From assembly GCA_016929395.1 (NCBI GenBank), contig JAFGIX010000085.1:1-64000 (forward strand): a DNA stretch of 64,000 nt, in the 5' to 3' direction. This DNA comes from Candidatus Zymogenus saltonus. Its GTDB lineage: Bacteria > Desulfobacterota > Zymogenia > Zymogenales > Zymogenaceae. Below the pieces are notes generated by a model. That model did not search any database. It saw only the letters and a program-made list of their open reading frames with translations, and was not told where the DNA came from. The position numbers were made by a program, and so were the translations under genes. Shown in pieces: positions 44,019 through 53,409 of this stretch. The first letter of the stretch is position 1. Each line of letters begins with the position of its first letter.

Positions 44019-44765
44019 AGAAACAATCTTTAGCTAATTCATTTTGATGACATGGCACACTGCGGAAGCTTCAAGTCAATAAATCGACATGCCCGGTCAT
44101 ATAAGTTGCGCTTTGGAGTTGAATTTGCCGTTCCTTTTATATATAGGGAATATACTAGTTATCACTCTCAAACGGTAAGAAAAATATCCAACCGGATAAA
44201 ACCCTGCCTCAAGATGTTACGATGTGAGCTAGAGCCTAAAACTCACTTTAACTTTTCACACGCTTCCACCTCCCCGTTGTCGCAGGCTTATTTAAAGTCT
44301 ACAACGGCCTTTTTCGCATCGCCCATCGTATCAAAGATCAACCCCCTCGTGTAATAGTAATAGGCCCAATAGTAATTCGGGTCAATACCTATGGCCCTCT
44401 CAATATCGGCCATCGCCTCCTTCCTTTTGCAGCCTTAAGAACCGCATCTTCGAATTAGATTTAATTAGACTCTATCCTCTGCTAAGGCTTCATCAGGGCT
44501 ATCGATTGAATCCTGTTAGGAACCTCACAAAAATTTTCGCCAATTCTTTTAACCTTTATACAAATAGTTCTTGACATATTTCGGTATATCTATAGTATAT
44601 ATATACTTTGTATATACCTCGAGCATTCACAGCCTACGCATATAATGAAACTCCACATACGATAAACAACTTGTTCACTGAAGGCCCCTTTTTGCCCTTT
44701 TTGTTTGATTTTAGGCCTTGAAATAATTCCGACCATTGTCTTGAGAAAAATCTAGGAGGTTTTAG
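44019..44765. other. Long intergenic region with gene remnant
   Basis: About 750 bases before the aldehyde dehydrogenase gene. A TPR pseudogene lies in the middle (listed separately). A TTGACA at 44571-44576 is followed by an AT-rich, partly palindromic stretch (44584-44604), which may hold a promoter with a long leader; the -10 box is not unambiguous. No RNA gene is seen. Confidence 0.55.
44243..44434 (-). pseudogene. TPR protein remnant
   Basis: The minus strand encodes GCKRKEAMADIERAIGIDP then NYYWAYYYYTRGLIF and DTMGDAKKAVVDFK, clearly a TPR unit of the same type as the gene at 1-267. A TAA at 44290-44288 then interrupts the frame. The frame continues in phase as ACDNGEVEACEKLK to a second stop, which is the usual ending of such proteins. 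One base change (AAA to TAA) explains the break. A stop also lies directly upstream at 44437, and no start codon or signal peptide is present. It is a decayed 3' fragment. Confidence 0.7.
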
Positions 44766-46262
44766 ATGGAAAAGTACCGAATGTACATTGACGGGGAGTG
44801 GGCCGACGCCTCGGACGGAAAGACCACGAAGGTCGTAAACCCCGCCACCGAGGAGGTCATCGCCGAGGCGGCCCTGGGGGGAAAGGCGGAGGTTGAGCGC
44901 GCCGTTAAGGCCGCCCGCGACTCCTTCGAGAGAGGCGAGTGGCGGTTAAAAGATCCCTCCGAGCGATCCCGGATAATGCTCGATCTCCTGAGTAAATTCA
45001 GGGAGCGCGCCCAGGAGATCTTGCCTATCGAGATCGCCAACAGCGGCGCCGCCGCAAAGCAGTGCGGGAGCTTCGTGTCGTCGGCCCAGAACAGGTTCGA
45101 GTGGTACGCCAAGGCGGCCAACCGGGTATTCGAGGAGGCGATGCCGATCTTCAAGTTTCCGGCGGCCGCGTTTCCCTACATCAGGCGGGAGCCTATCGGC
45201 GTCTGCGCCCAGATAGTCCCCTGGAACGCCCCGCTCGTCGGGGGCGTGGGGGCGATCGCCGCGCCCCTAGCCGCGGGAAACAGCGTGGTGGTAAAGCCCG
45301 CGACATTGACCCCCCTATCGCTCTTGGAGTTCACGAAGCTCGTTTCCGAATCGGAGATACCCAAGGGGGTGGTCAACGTGATCGTCGGCCCGGGCGAGTC
45401 GGTCGGGGAATCGCTGGTCTCCCATCCGGAGGTCGACAAGGTCTCCTTTACAGGCTCCACCCAGTCCGGTAGGCGCGTCTGCTCCCTTACAGCCGACGGT
45501 CTCAAGAGGGTGACGATGGAGCTGGGTGGAAAATCGGCTAATATCTTCCTCGACGACGTGGAGCTGAACCTGGCCGTGGACAGCGCCATATTCGGCTGCT
45601 TCTTCCACGCCGGCCAGATCTGCTACTCCGGGACGAGGGTACTCGTCCACGCCTCGATTTACGACGCCTTTGTGGAAAAGTTGATCAAAAAGGTCAAGAG
45701 GATAAAGGTGGGCGATCCGACTGATTTCGCCACCGACATGGGAGCTCTAATCAGCGAAGGTCAGAGAAATACGGTTGAAAAATACGTCAGGATCGGAAAG
45801 GATGAGGGGGCGAAGCTCGCCTGCGGGGGCAGCCGGCCCGAAGGTCTCGAGAAGGGCTACTTCTTCGAGCCCACCGTCTTCGTCGACGTGGACAATAAGA
45901 TGAAGATCGCCCAGGAGGAGATATTCGGCCCGGTAATGTGCGTCATCAAGTTCGAGGACGACAATCAGGCTGTCGAGATCGCCAACGACTCGGAGTACGG
46001 GCTCCTCGGCGCTGTTTGGTCGGGCAACGTAGACCGGGCAATAGGTATCGGCGAGAAGCTCAGGGTCGGAAACGTCTGGATAAACTCCTTTCACCTCCAG
46101 AGCCTCGACCTCCCCTACGGCGGCGTAAAGCAGAGCGGGATCGGAAGGGAGAGGGGGATACACGGCTTCCTAAACGAGTACACCGAGGTGAAGAGCATGC
46201 AGATCGACCTGGGACACACGCGCGAGCAGCGCTTCTGGTACTATCTGGTGGTCCCCAATTAG
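44766..46262 (+). CDS. Aldehyde dehydrogenase
   Basis: A 498-residue NAD(P)-dependent aldehyde dehydrogenase. Active-site residues are all in place: Asn154 in VPWNAP, the glycine motif FTGSTQSG near 229, the general base Glu252 in TMELGGKSAN, and the nucleophile Cys286 in HAGQICYSGTRV. The E-PF motif appears as EEIFGPVMCVIKF. It resembles the betaine/phenylacetaldehyde class, but substrate cannot be assigned. The ATG has an AGGAGG site upstream. It is a single gene, with a long AT-rich leader region. Confidence 0.92.
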   Translation: MEKYRMYIDGEWADASDGKTTKVVNPATEEVIAEAALGGKAEVERAVKAARDSFERGEWRLKDPSERSRIMLDLLSKFRERAQEILPIEIANSGAAAKQCGSFVSSAQNRFEWYAKAANRVFEEAMPIFKFPAAAFPYIRREPIGVCAQIVPWNAPLVGGVGAIAAPLAAGNSVVVKPATLTPLSLLEFTKLVSESEIPKGVVNVIVGPGESVGESLVSHPEVDKVSFTGSTQSGRRVCSLTADGLKRVTMELGGKSANIFLDDVELNLAVDSAIFGCFFHAGQICYSGTRVLVHASIYDAFVEKLIKKVKRIKVGDPTDFATDMGALISEGQRNTVEKYVRIGKDEGAKLACGGSRPEGLEKGYFFEPTVFVDVDNKMKIAQEEIFGPVMCVIKFEDDNQAVEIANDSEYGLLGAVWSGNVDRAIGIGEKLRVGNVWINSFHLQSLDLPYGGVKQSGIGRERGIHGFLNEYTEVKSMQIDLGHTREQRFWYYLVVPN

Positions 46263-46393
46263 GAGCACGTTTTTGTCAGCAGGCTGCCGTTATTTTGTCT
46301 TATTGTAATATTGTTAAATGCCGCCTTACATGCCGGCACTTGCAGCTTTAATGTGGCGAGAGGTTTTTGAAAAGCATCTCGGCGTTTATGTTT

Positions 46394-46427
46394 GGGCGTG
46401 GGCGCTGCCCACGCCCGGCAGCATTTT
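46394..46427 (+). terminator. Possible terminator of aldehyde dehydrogenase
   Basis: GGGCGTGGGC (46394-46403) pairs with GCCCACGCCC (46407-46416) around a three-base loop. A short T-run (46423-46427) follows after six bases. The distance between stem and T-run is longer than ideal. The hairpin may instead be a dispersed repeat. Confidence 0.4.
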
Positions 46428-46512
46428 TGTCATCAACTCCATCAGTCAGTGGTTTTTTTATCGCTCCGCCTTGGGAATAGAGCGGTATTCAATATTCTAT
46501 ACATTTAAAAAA

Positions 46513-49446
46513 TCACTCGGACAAAACTTCATTCAGCATTGAAACCAAGACATCGACGTTAAACGGCTTTTCAATGAACTTGTTATTCGTGTTTTGCAGA
46601 AACGACTGCGTCTCCTTGTTCAAGACGTCGCCGGTAATGAATATTATCTTGTCCGCAATATCGGCGTGACTCTTCTGCAGGTGCAGGTAGAGCTCCTTCC
46701 CGTTGATCCCCGGCATCTTTATATCCGATATCACGGCGTCAAATTCTTTCGCCCCGAGAATGTCTAAAGCTTCGTCACCGGTGGACGTTATCTCGACCGA
46801 GTACCCTGTTTCGGTCAGTGCGTTGTAGAGAAGGTCTCTAAGGGATGCCTCGTCCTCGACGATGAGGATACTCTTTACGCCGTCAGGCGCCTTAATGGGA
46901 GCTTTGACCTCATCCATTATTGGTCTAGCGTTTTTGACTATCGGAATTGAAATGATAAACTTCGTGCCGATACCCGGTTTACTCTCCACCGATATGGTGC
47001 CGTTGTGTTCCTTTATAATACCGTAAGCCATACTTAGTCCCAGGCCGGTTCCTTTGCCCGCCTCCTTTGTTGTAAAAAACGGGTCGAAAATTCTATTTAC
47101 CAGCTCTTCGGGAATACCGGGGCCGGTGTCTTCGAACTCCAAAACAATGTTGTCATTCTCTCTGTACGAGCTGATGGAAAGCACTCCCTGATCCTGCTCT
47201 TCGATGGCATCTCGGGCGTTATTGATCAGATTTATAAAAACCTGCTGAAGCTGATAGGGATCGGCGTATGTTTGAGGCAGATCTCTTGAAAGTGAAGTCC
47301 TTATATCAACATTGCTGACCTTAAGATCATATTCCCTGAGCTTGATCGACTCCATCAGGACATCATTGATATTGATCGTCTTCCGTTCAGGCTTGTGCTC
47401 CCTGGCGAAAGCGAGCAGGCCGCCGACTATCTTCGATGATCTAATGGACTCTCTTAATATGACATCGAGTTTCTCCTTGATCTCATCGGGCACATCTCTT
47501 TTCGATAACAGCTGGGCGTAACCGATGATCGATGTCAGCGGATTGTTGAGCTCATGCGCAACGCCTGACATAAGGGTGCCCATCGTTGACAGCTTTTCGG
47601 TCTGCAAAAGCTGGAACTCCATCTTCTTCTTCTCGGTGACATCCCGGGCGATGCCGAAAAAGCCGATCGGCCCATACGAATCGTCCCTCTTGAGAGATAT
47701 GGAAGTCTCAATATCTATTAACTCCTTGCTCTTTCTGATCAGCCGCCAGTCCGCGTTTTTGGCGGGGACTCCTGTGCGGAACACCTCATTGAATGTCAAA
47801 TAGACCTTATCCGCAATTTCCTTAGTCATATACTTCCGATAGTTGAGTCCCAACATCTTCTCTTTATCGTACCCCAGCATCCTCATCATTGACTCATTGA
47901 AGAAGGTGAAACTGCCCTTCAGATCGACCTCAAAATAGCCGTCCTCAATAGTATTTATAATCGTACGGTATTTCCCCTCGCTCTCCCTCAGCGCCTCTTC
48001 GGCCTTCCTCTTTTTTGTGATGTCGGTCAATACGCCTATCATCCCAACGTGTTGACTATCCTTTTTAATAGGTCTGCTGGAAGTTCTAACGTGATGAATG
48101 GAACCCTTTTTATCTACCATTCTAAATTCATAAGGATTCAAAACACCACCTATAGTTTCTTCACGGCTTCCCATAAGGCCCCCAATATCATCGGGATGGA
48201 CATATTTGGAGAATGAATTTCCGATAATATCTTCGGTACGGTAGCCGAAAATTCTCTCTGCCACAGGATTCATATAGGTAATATTGCCCTCTGCATCGAG
48301 GTTAAAGATGACATCATTGAGATTTTCCACGAGTAATCTGTATTTTTCTTCGCTCTTTTGAAGCAGCTCGTTCGCCTCGACCAGATGCCTTGTCTTGGCC
48401 CCGACCTGCAGGCGCAGGATTTGAATAACTCCGAGCGATAAAACTAAAAACCCCAGAGTAACAAAGATAATCCATTTAAGATAACGCGGCACAACCTTTT
48501 TCGGGGGCTTTTCCATCCATCGAGCCATTGTTATGTAGTATTGGGAATTGGGCTGAACTTGCCAAGAATTCAAATGATAATCAATGGCATCAAGAAGCTC
48601 TAAGTTACGCCCCTGTGCGGTAGCAAAATACAATGACACCGGATTAAAAACTATGGGAGTCTTTATCAATCCGTACTTTTCGAAAAAGTAGTTTCCAATT
48701 AGATGGTTTGAAATCACCGCATCAACAGAGCCTTTACCGGCCAGCCTGAATCCTTCCTCGTATGTTTTGGTCTCTACAATATTTACGTTGAAACCAAATC
48801 CGCTGATCATCTGTTTAAAAACTGTCTCCTGAATACCCCTTTTAAGCAAGGCTATACGTCGTCCTTTAAGGTCCGAAAGTGTTGTCATCGGAATAGATTT
48901 GTTCGCATACACCTGCGACCAGCTGTCCACAACCGGAGCCTTGTGAAAATCATACTTCTCGTCCCGCTCCCGCGAATAGGCTACATCCGGCATCAAATCA
49001 ATCCGGTCATTTTCAAGAGCATCGAGGCACTCCGCCCATTCACATGGAACATACACCAGGTTCCACTTTTCAAGCCTGGCGATCTCTTCGAGAATATCGA
49101 CAAATATACCCGATGGACGGCTGTCTTCGTCAATGAATATCTTCGGCTGATTCTGGTAAATGCCGACACGTACCGTGCGGTTGTAAGACCCGTAGTCGTT
49201 ATTTTTCGACAGGTCGTCCGGCTGATCTTCCCGGACGATTACGACGCTGTCGGTTTTTATTTTAGGATTGGGAAAAAATATTTCTGGCGCGTCGTGTTCG
49301 GCGGCAAGAAGGACGGGCTTATCGGCTTTAAAAAAATGGTTTTGCCGGGCTTCACGGGGAGGGTCGCTGCTGAAATGAAAGGCGGGTATTCCTATCAGTA
49401 CTGCAGTTACAACACTTAGGAGAATTAGTCTCTTCTCAGTGCCCAT
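46513..49446 (-). CDS. Hybrid histidine kinase with periplasmic binding domain
   Basis: A large sensor of about 977 residues. A membrane segment near residue 8-25 leads to a periplasmic family 3 solute-binding domain (about 90-310, [26 protein letters not shown]). A second membrane segment spans about 327-347. Two PAS domains follow (about 367-480 and 490-610), then the dimerisation domain with His633 in [10 protein letters not shown], the ATPase domain ([24 protein letters not shown]), and a receiver domain with Asp910. Residue numbers count from the GTG at 49452. It probably senses an amino-acid-like ligand. The ATG at 49446 has AGAGGT six bases upstream and is preferred. No output regulator is adjacent. 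Confidence 0.9.
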   Translation of the reverse strand: MGTEKRLILLSVVTAVLIGIPAFHFSSDPPREARQNHFFKADKPVLLAAEHDAPEIFFPNPKIKTDSVVIVREDQPDDLSKNNDYGSYNRTVRVGIYQNQPKIFIDEDSRPSGIFVDILEEIARLEKWNLVYVPCEWAECLDALENDRIDLMPDVAYSRERDEKYDFHKAPVVDSWSQVYANKSIPMTTLSDLKGRRIALLKRGIQETVFKQMISGFGFNVNIVETKTYEEGFRLAGKGSVDAVISNHLIGNYFFEKYGLIKTPIVFNPVSLYFATAQGRNLELLDAIDYHLNSWQVQPNSQYYITMARWMEKPPKKVVPRYLKWIIFVTLGFLVLSLGVIQILRLQVGAKTRHLVEANELLQKSEEKYRLLVENLNDVIFNLDAEGNITYMNPVAERIFGYRTEDIIGNSFSKYVHPDDIGGLMGSREETIGGVLNPYEFRMVDKKGSIHHVRTSSRPIKKDSQHVGMIGVLTDITKKRKAEEALRESEGKYRTIINTIEDGYFEVDLKGSFTFFNESMMRMLGYDKEKMLGLNYRKYMTKEIADKVYLTFNEVFRTGVPAKNADWRLIRKSKELIDIETSISLKRDDSYGPIGFFGIARDVTEKKKMEFQLLQTEKLSTMGTLMSGVAHELNNPLTSIIGYAQLLSKRDVPDEIKEKLDVILRESIRSSKIVGGLLAFAREHKPERKTININDVLMESIKLREYDLKVSNVDIRTSLSRDLPQTYADPYQLQQVFINLINNARDAIEEQDQGVLSISSYRENDNIVLEFEDTGPGIPEELVNRIFDPFFTTKEAGKGTGLGLSMAYGIIKEHNGTISVESKPGIGTKFIISIPIVKNARPIMDEVKAPIKAPDGVKSILIVEDEASLRDLLYNALTETGYSVEITSTGDEALDILGAKEFDAVISDIKMPGINGKELYLHLQKSHADIADKIIFITGDVLNKETQSFLQNTNNKFIEKPFNVDVLVSMLNEVLSE

Positions 49447-49452
49447 AACCAC

Positions 49453-50014
49453 ACCTCTAATTGTTATAGAGCCCGGTTAATACGCTTCTTATAACTGCCT
49501 TTCCTGACGGATTTTGGCGTATCTAAAAACATGATGTAGTCGTGCTTTATGAGTACCGACTCCATATTAATATGGTCTCAATGCTATTTTATCGGTAAAA
49601 ACCCCAAACTTTCAAAAGTGTCATTACCATAAGACCGAGATTTGCCAAGGCTCTTCTTTAACGTTTTTTTATCATTTCCTTGAATTGTATCTATGTATTT
49701 TAACAAAATTAAACGAAACAGTCAAGTTACTATACTTTGGCCAAAACGCCATCTTAAAACAAAAACCGGAAACTTTATAGATCGGTCAGGACTCACGCAT
49801 AGCAAGGAGAGCATCCAATCCGGCAAGGAACTGACTAAGATTTCTAAAAATACGGCAGGGTGATTGTAGGGCTTTGGATTTGGAACGGGATGAAATTTGA
49901 ACTTTTATATGATCAGACGGGATTTCAACCTTATTGACCGCTGTATCGTCTTCTCCCCATGCCGGAAAGGCGAAAAAAAGTGGATGGAGATATAAAATGA
50001 GAAGGCTTTAGTCT
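49453..50014. other. Intergenic region between sensor kinase and MglA operon
   Basis: About 560 bases with a promoter for the sensor kinase (listed separately), leaving a leader of roughly 240 nt. I see no terminator for the MglA operon, no open frame of note and no RNA gene in it. Confidence 0.55.
49697..49725 (-). promoter_or_regulatory. Promoter of hybrid histidine kinase
   Basis: On the minus strand TTGACT (49725-49720) and TAAAAT (49702-49697) are 17 bases apart. Transcription would start near 49690. Confidence 0.5.
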
Positions 50015-51178
50015 TCAGAATATATCCTTGTCCTTTTCGCTGTCGCTTATCTTGAAGCTGATATTCAACTGGACGTCCTTTTTTATATCGTTCAGCCTGA
50101 ACGTGAGGGGTATCTTAAATGCGGTCGCGCCCAGCCTCTCCACCTCGCCCCCGAGGACAAGCTCCACTTCGGCAGGCCTCCGATCCGCGGCTGTAATTTC
50201 AACATCATCCGGCCTTTGAGACGAGACGTCTTTTTCGATCCCGACCTCTATCTCCATCTGTTCGGACCTCGAATCCGACCTTCCGGAAAAATCTCTGCTG
50301 TCGAGATCCACCTCGATCTCTTCGGCCTCCCCGTGCTCGATCTCGATTTCACCACCACCCTTGCCTCTATCGGCATCGTCATACTCTCCCATTACGCCCA
50401 GGTCGTCGGTCTCCGGCCCCATCTCCTCGCCGGTATAAGTCACGATTTCTTCCGACCCGAGGACCTCCTCCTCCGAGCTTCCCAATATCTCTTCCTCCTC
50501 CCTGGTCATTACCTCCTCCTCGGAGGAATAGTCGCCTTTTTGAGCCTCATCCACATCCAAGCCTGACTCGTACCGGAGGATCTTCTGGGCTTCGTAAGAA
50601 TCCTTGAGATGCCGCAACACCATCTTCGATATCCCTGTAAGCGTAGACATCACTCCTGGCCCCTGGGTCGCGATCGCCTCATAATATGGATAGCCTTCCT
50701 TATTGAGGCTTGACAACATATCCTTCACCTCACAGGTGTTTTTGAGATCGCGCTTGTTGAACTGGAAAACAAACGGGAGGGTCTTTATGCTTTTTCCGTA
50801 TTCCATGAGGTTGTCTTCGAGGTTCTTTATGCTTGCTATGTTGTCATCCAGTTTTTCCAATTGCGAGTCGGCCACAAACACAACACCGTCAACGCCCTTT
50901 AGAACCATCTTTCTCGTTGCGTTGTAAAAGACCTGCCCCGGGACCGTGTAGAGGTGAAACCTCGTCGTAAATCCCTTTACGTCCGGGATCTCCACCGGCA
51001 GAAAGTCGAAGAAAAGGGTCCGGTCGGTCTGGGTTGGGAGGGTAATAAGTTTTCCGCGGTGCTCGGGCCTGAGCTTCTGATATATATACTGGATATTGGT
51101 TGTCTTTCCTGAAAGTCCGGGCCCATAATATACTATCTTCGCGTTTATCTCTTTATTTGCATAATTAATCAGGGCCAT
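50015..51178 (-). CDS. MglA-like Ras-family GTPase with C-terminal extension
   Basis: A 387-residue protein. The first 197 residues match the MglA polarity GTPases: the P-loop YYGPGLSGKTT at 17-27, the TVPGQ switch at 78-82, and the guanine motif FNKRD at 140-144. MglA controls front-rear polarity in gliding and twitching cells. Ordinary MglA ends near residue 195. Here an acidic, Glu/Asp-rich linker (about 205-320) is added, then a short beta-rich C-terminal domain (about 325-387, EVELVLGGEVERL, FKIPLTFRLND). Such an extension could bind a partner or anchor a regulator. It follows a helical-repeat protein gene by 13 nt. Confidence 0.88.
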   Translation of the reverse strand: MALINYANKEINAKIVYYGPGLSGKTTNIQYIYQKLRPEHRGKLITLPTQTDRTLFFDFLPVEIPDVKGFTTRFHLYTVPGQVFYNATRKMVLKGVDGVVFVADSQLEKLDDNIASIKNLEDNLMEYGKSIKTLPFVFQFNKRDLKNTCEVKDMLSSLNKEGYPYYEAIATQGPGVMSTLTGISKMVLRHLKDSYEAQKILRYESGLDVDEAQKGDYSSEEEVMTREEEEILGSSEEEVLGSEEIVTYTGEEMGPETDDLGVMGEYDDADRGKGGGEIEIEHGEAEEIEVDLDSRDFSGRSDSRSEQMEIEVGIEKDVSSQRPDDVEITAADRRPAEVELVLGGEVERLGATAFKIPLTFRLNDIKKDVQLNISFKISDSEKDKDIF

Positions 51179-51191
51179 AACTAATCCCCCT

Positions 51192-52277
51192 TTAACTACG
51201 CTTTTCTCTTGCGTACAAGATCTTTTTCGCGTTGTTGGAAATAAGCGACGAAACGTTCCTGCTGTTTGAGATGTCCCTGATGTCCTTTTTGGATAATGTA
51301 TTCATGAGCCTCATCGCCACCGAAGGCGGTGTCTTAGGATTATTGACAAGGGCAAGCTTAATGGAGTATGTCTTCATCCATTCCTTGTTTAAGGTGATCA
51401 ACCTTATCGCCTCGTCGCTCGCCTGCTTGGATTTGGCGACATTGAGTATCTCTTCTTCCGTGATCTTCGGGCTCTTTATCGTGGCCGCCACAACGATCTT
51501 GCTCGAATCTCTGAGGAGAATTGTTCGTTCCTCTTTTTCCGCGATCGTAGCGAGCTTTATCTTCTGTGACACATTCATCTTCATAATTCTTTTCGCCGCA
51601 TTGCCCGTTTCTTCCTCCTCTTCAGAGGAGGTTTTCGCCTTGTCGACTCCCGCCGAAGATACCGGCACCGCAACCCTCCCGGCTCCACCGTAACCCGTCC
51701 CGACCTCGGCCCCCCCGGCCCCTCCCCCGTCCGAATCCACGACGCCCATAACTACAACCTCGGAATCATCGCTTTGACCGAAGGCGGCTTCAGACCTATC
51801 CCTTAATTCTCTCAACCTCTCCTTTGTTGCGACCGATAACATAGGATTGCCCATGAGGGCGTTAAATATTTTATCTGAACGAAAAATCCTTTCGTGGTTT
51901 TGACTTATCATCTCGGCAATGGCCGTGCTTTTTGCCCTGGCGAGATAGGCTATGGTGTCATCGGGAGTGTTCTTGTTTAGAATGGCGCCCTTGATGAGCT
52001 TGTTTCTGTCCTTGTGATATCGAACCAGAAAGTCTATCACTCCGGGCTCGATATCCTTGTTTATCAGCTCGACTATAATATCCGTCGAGAATTCCTTGAA
52101 ATTTCCCTGGGCCCTCTTTTTGACCTCGGTGTCCCTGTCGAAACAGAGGATATAGAGTATTTTAATCAAATCCGCCGGTGGAAGCGGTATGGCGCCGTTG
52201 GCGGCCATCAGCCTCACATTTCTTGGTGACTGTGGACTTACGAACTTCGCTATATCCTTTGTTATCTTTACTCTCAT
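51192..52277 (-). CDS. Helical-repeat protein linked to MglA-like GTPase
   Basis: A 361-residue protein without a named family known to me. The N-terminal 180 residues look like a solenoid of short helices (VKKRAQGNFKEFSTDIIVEL, KNTPDDTIAYLARAKS). A Gly/Ser-rich linker follows near 190-215, then a second helical part with NNPKTPPSVAMRLMNTLSKK and NSRNVSSLISNNAKK. Similar sequences are encoded near MglA-like GTPases in deltaproteobacterial genomes, as far as I recall. It may be an adaptor of the GTPase. It overlaps the SPOR gene by 4 nt (ATGA) and precedes the GTPase by 13 nt. Confidence 0.7.
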   Translation of the reverse strand: MRVKITKDIAKFVSPQSPRNVRLMAANGAIPLPPADLIKILYILCFDRDTEVKKRAQGNFKEFSTDIIVELINKDIEPGVIDFLVRYHKDRNKLIKGAILNKNTPDDTIAYLARAKSTAIAEMISQNHERIFRSDKIFNALMGNPMLSVATKERLRELRDRSEAAFGQSDDSEVVVMGVVDSDGGGAGGAEVGTGYGGAGRVAVPVSSAGVDKAKTSSEEEEETGNAAKRIMKMNVSQKIKLATIAEKEERTILLRDSSKIVVAATIKSPKITEEEILNVAKSKQASDEAIRLITLNKEWMKTYSIKLALVNNPKTPPSVAMRLMNTLSKKDIRDISNSRNVSSLISNNAKKILYAREKRS

Positions 52278-53086
52278 TGTTCCTTGTTTACAATGATGGG
52301 AGTAAATCCCTTTTCCACCAATGCGTTCATATCCCTCTTCGCGTCCTCGATATCATAGTAGCTCCCGATTCTCAGGCGCTTTAACGTAACTTCGACCTTT
52401 CTCCCCTCAATCTCGGCATTGTAACCGAGTTCTTCGAGCCTCTTTAATGACGCCTTCGCATCCTCCTCATAATAGAAGAGCCCCGAGGCCACATCGAAGA
52501 GACCGGCCTTGCCCTTTATTGAAACGGAGTCGAAATCCTCCGAATTGAGCGTTATTATCAAGGCCTCCGCCTCCTTTTTATTGAGGTGCCGCCCGATAAT
52601 CGGGCAGTACATGATTATCTCTCTGTTTATCTCCTTGATGTAAGGGGAGTAGCCGAGCGTGGAGACACCGTCCCTGACCCTGTCAAGGTTTTTGTCGAAA
52701 ATAAACGCCCCCAGCTGAATTGTAAATACTTCTTCAGTCCGACCGGTGTTTTCCCCAACCTCCATTTCACCTCTATCGCCCTTCCCAAAATCAATGAGCT
52801 CGCCGGGTGAGACGGGATGAATTTCATCTCCCGCGTCCCAGGTCGGCTCCGATTCGATCATTATCGGAGTAAGTATACTATCTAAAACGACTTTTGTTGA
52901 TTTATCGTCAAATTCCACGGGAGTCTTGGGCATAGGTCCTTCTTTTTCTTTTTTCTCCCTGCACCCGGTGGAAAATGCAACGACAAAAACAAATACTGAA
53001 AACATGAGAAGGGGAAACAGCATCGACATAAGAGAAAAACTCGGTTGTCTGCTGTACCCTTTTATAAATGAATCATCCGAATCCAT
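52274..53086 (-). CDS. Membrane-anchored protein with two SPOR-like domains
   Basis: A 270-residue protein. A membrane helix at about residues 18-42 (LMSMLFPLLMFSVFVFVVAF) is followed by a Cys and a charged linker. Two SPOR-type repeats follow: FTIQLGAFIFDKNLDRVRDG near residue 115 and FDVASGLFYYEEDAKASLKR near 198. SPOR domains bind denuded peptidoglycan, usually at the division site or cell pole. In an operon with an MglA-like GTPase, it may mark a pole or septum for the polarity module. It is the first gene of the operon; no clear promoter or strong ribosome site is visible. Confidence 0.75.
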   Translation of the reverse strand: MDSDDSFIKGYSRQPSFSLMSMLFPLLMFSVFVFVVAFSTGCREKKEKEGPMPKTPVEFDDKSTKVVLDSILTPIMIESEPTWDAGDEIHPVSPGELIDFGKGDRGEMEVGENTGRTEEVFTIQLGAFIFDKNLDRVRDGVSTLGYSPYIKEINREIIMYCPIIGRHLNKKEAEALIITLNSEDFDSVSIKGKAGLFDVASGLFYYEEDAKASLKRLEELGYNAEIEGRKVEVTLKRLRIGSYYDIEDAKRDMNALVEKGFTPIIVNKEQ

Positions 53087-53409
53087 TTAAGTGATACCCT
53101 AAACCCGACACTAAAATCCGATTTGAAATCTATATTGAAATTGAGATTCCTTAAGAAAGGACTTCGTGAAGAAAATAGCTAATAATTCTGCCTCTATCTA
53201 TACTTTAACTTGATTTCCCGTACGGCTCCGCACAGAAATCAAGGTCTAATCCTTCGATGCCCGTCTGCCCCCCACACAGATTAAGGTCTTTTCCGTCAAC
53301 CCCCACCGGCCCGCACTCAGATCAAGGCCTCATCCGTCAATCACCACCGACCCCACACGCAGATATAAGCCTAATCCGTCAATTCCCGTCAAAAAAATCT
53401 CCTACCCCC
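53087..53409. other. Intergenic region with tandem repeats
   Basis: The gap between the EF-G-like gene and the SPOR gene. Its main content is the degenerate tandem repeat at 53225-53390. No promoter for the SPOR operon was found with confidence. Confidence 0.55.
53225..53390. repeat. Degenerate tandem repeat, four units of 40-43 bp
   Basis: Four successive units lie at 53225-53267, 53268-53309, 53310-53350 and 53351-53390. Each carries a CAGAT(C/T)AAGG(C/T)CT-like block followed by an ATCCGTCAA-like block and a C-rich tail. The units have diverged, and unit length shrinks by about one base per copy. They lie outside genes, just downstream of the EF-G-like gene. Confidence 0.75.

Noticed and set aside
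46318-46542. 74-codon plus-strand frame after the aldehyde dehydrogenase gene
   Set aside because: Runs through a GC hairpin and into the end of the sensor kinase gene; composition is not coding-like.
53225-53390. CRISPR array
   Set aside because: The units are contiguous and degenerate, with no alternation of identical repeats and unique spacers, and no cas gene is in the window.
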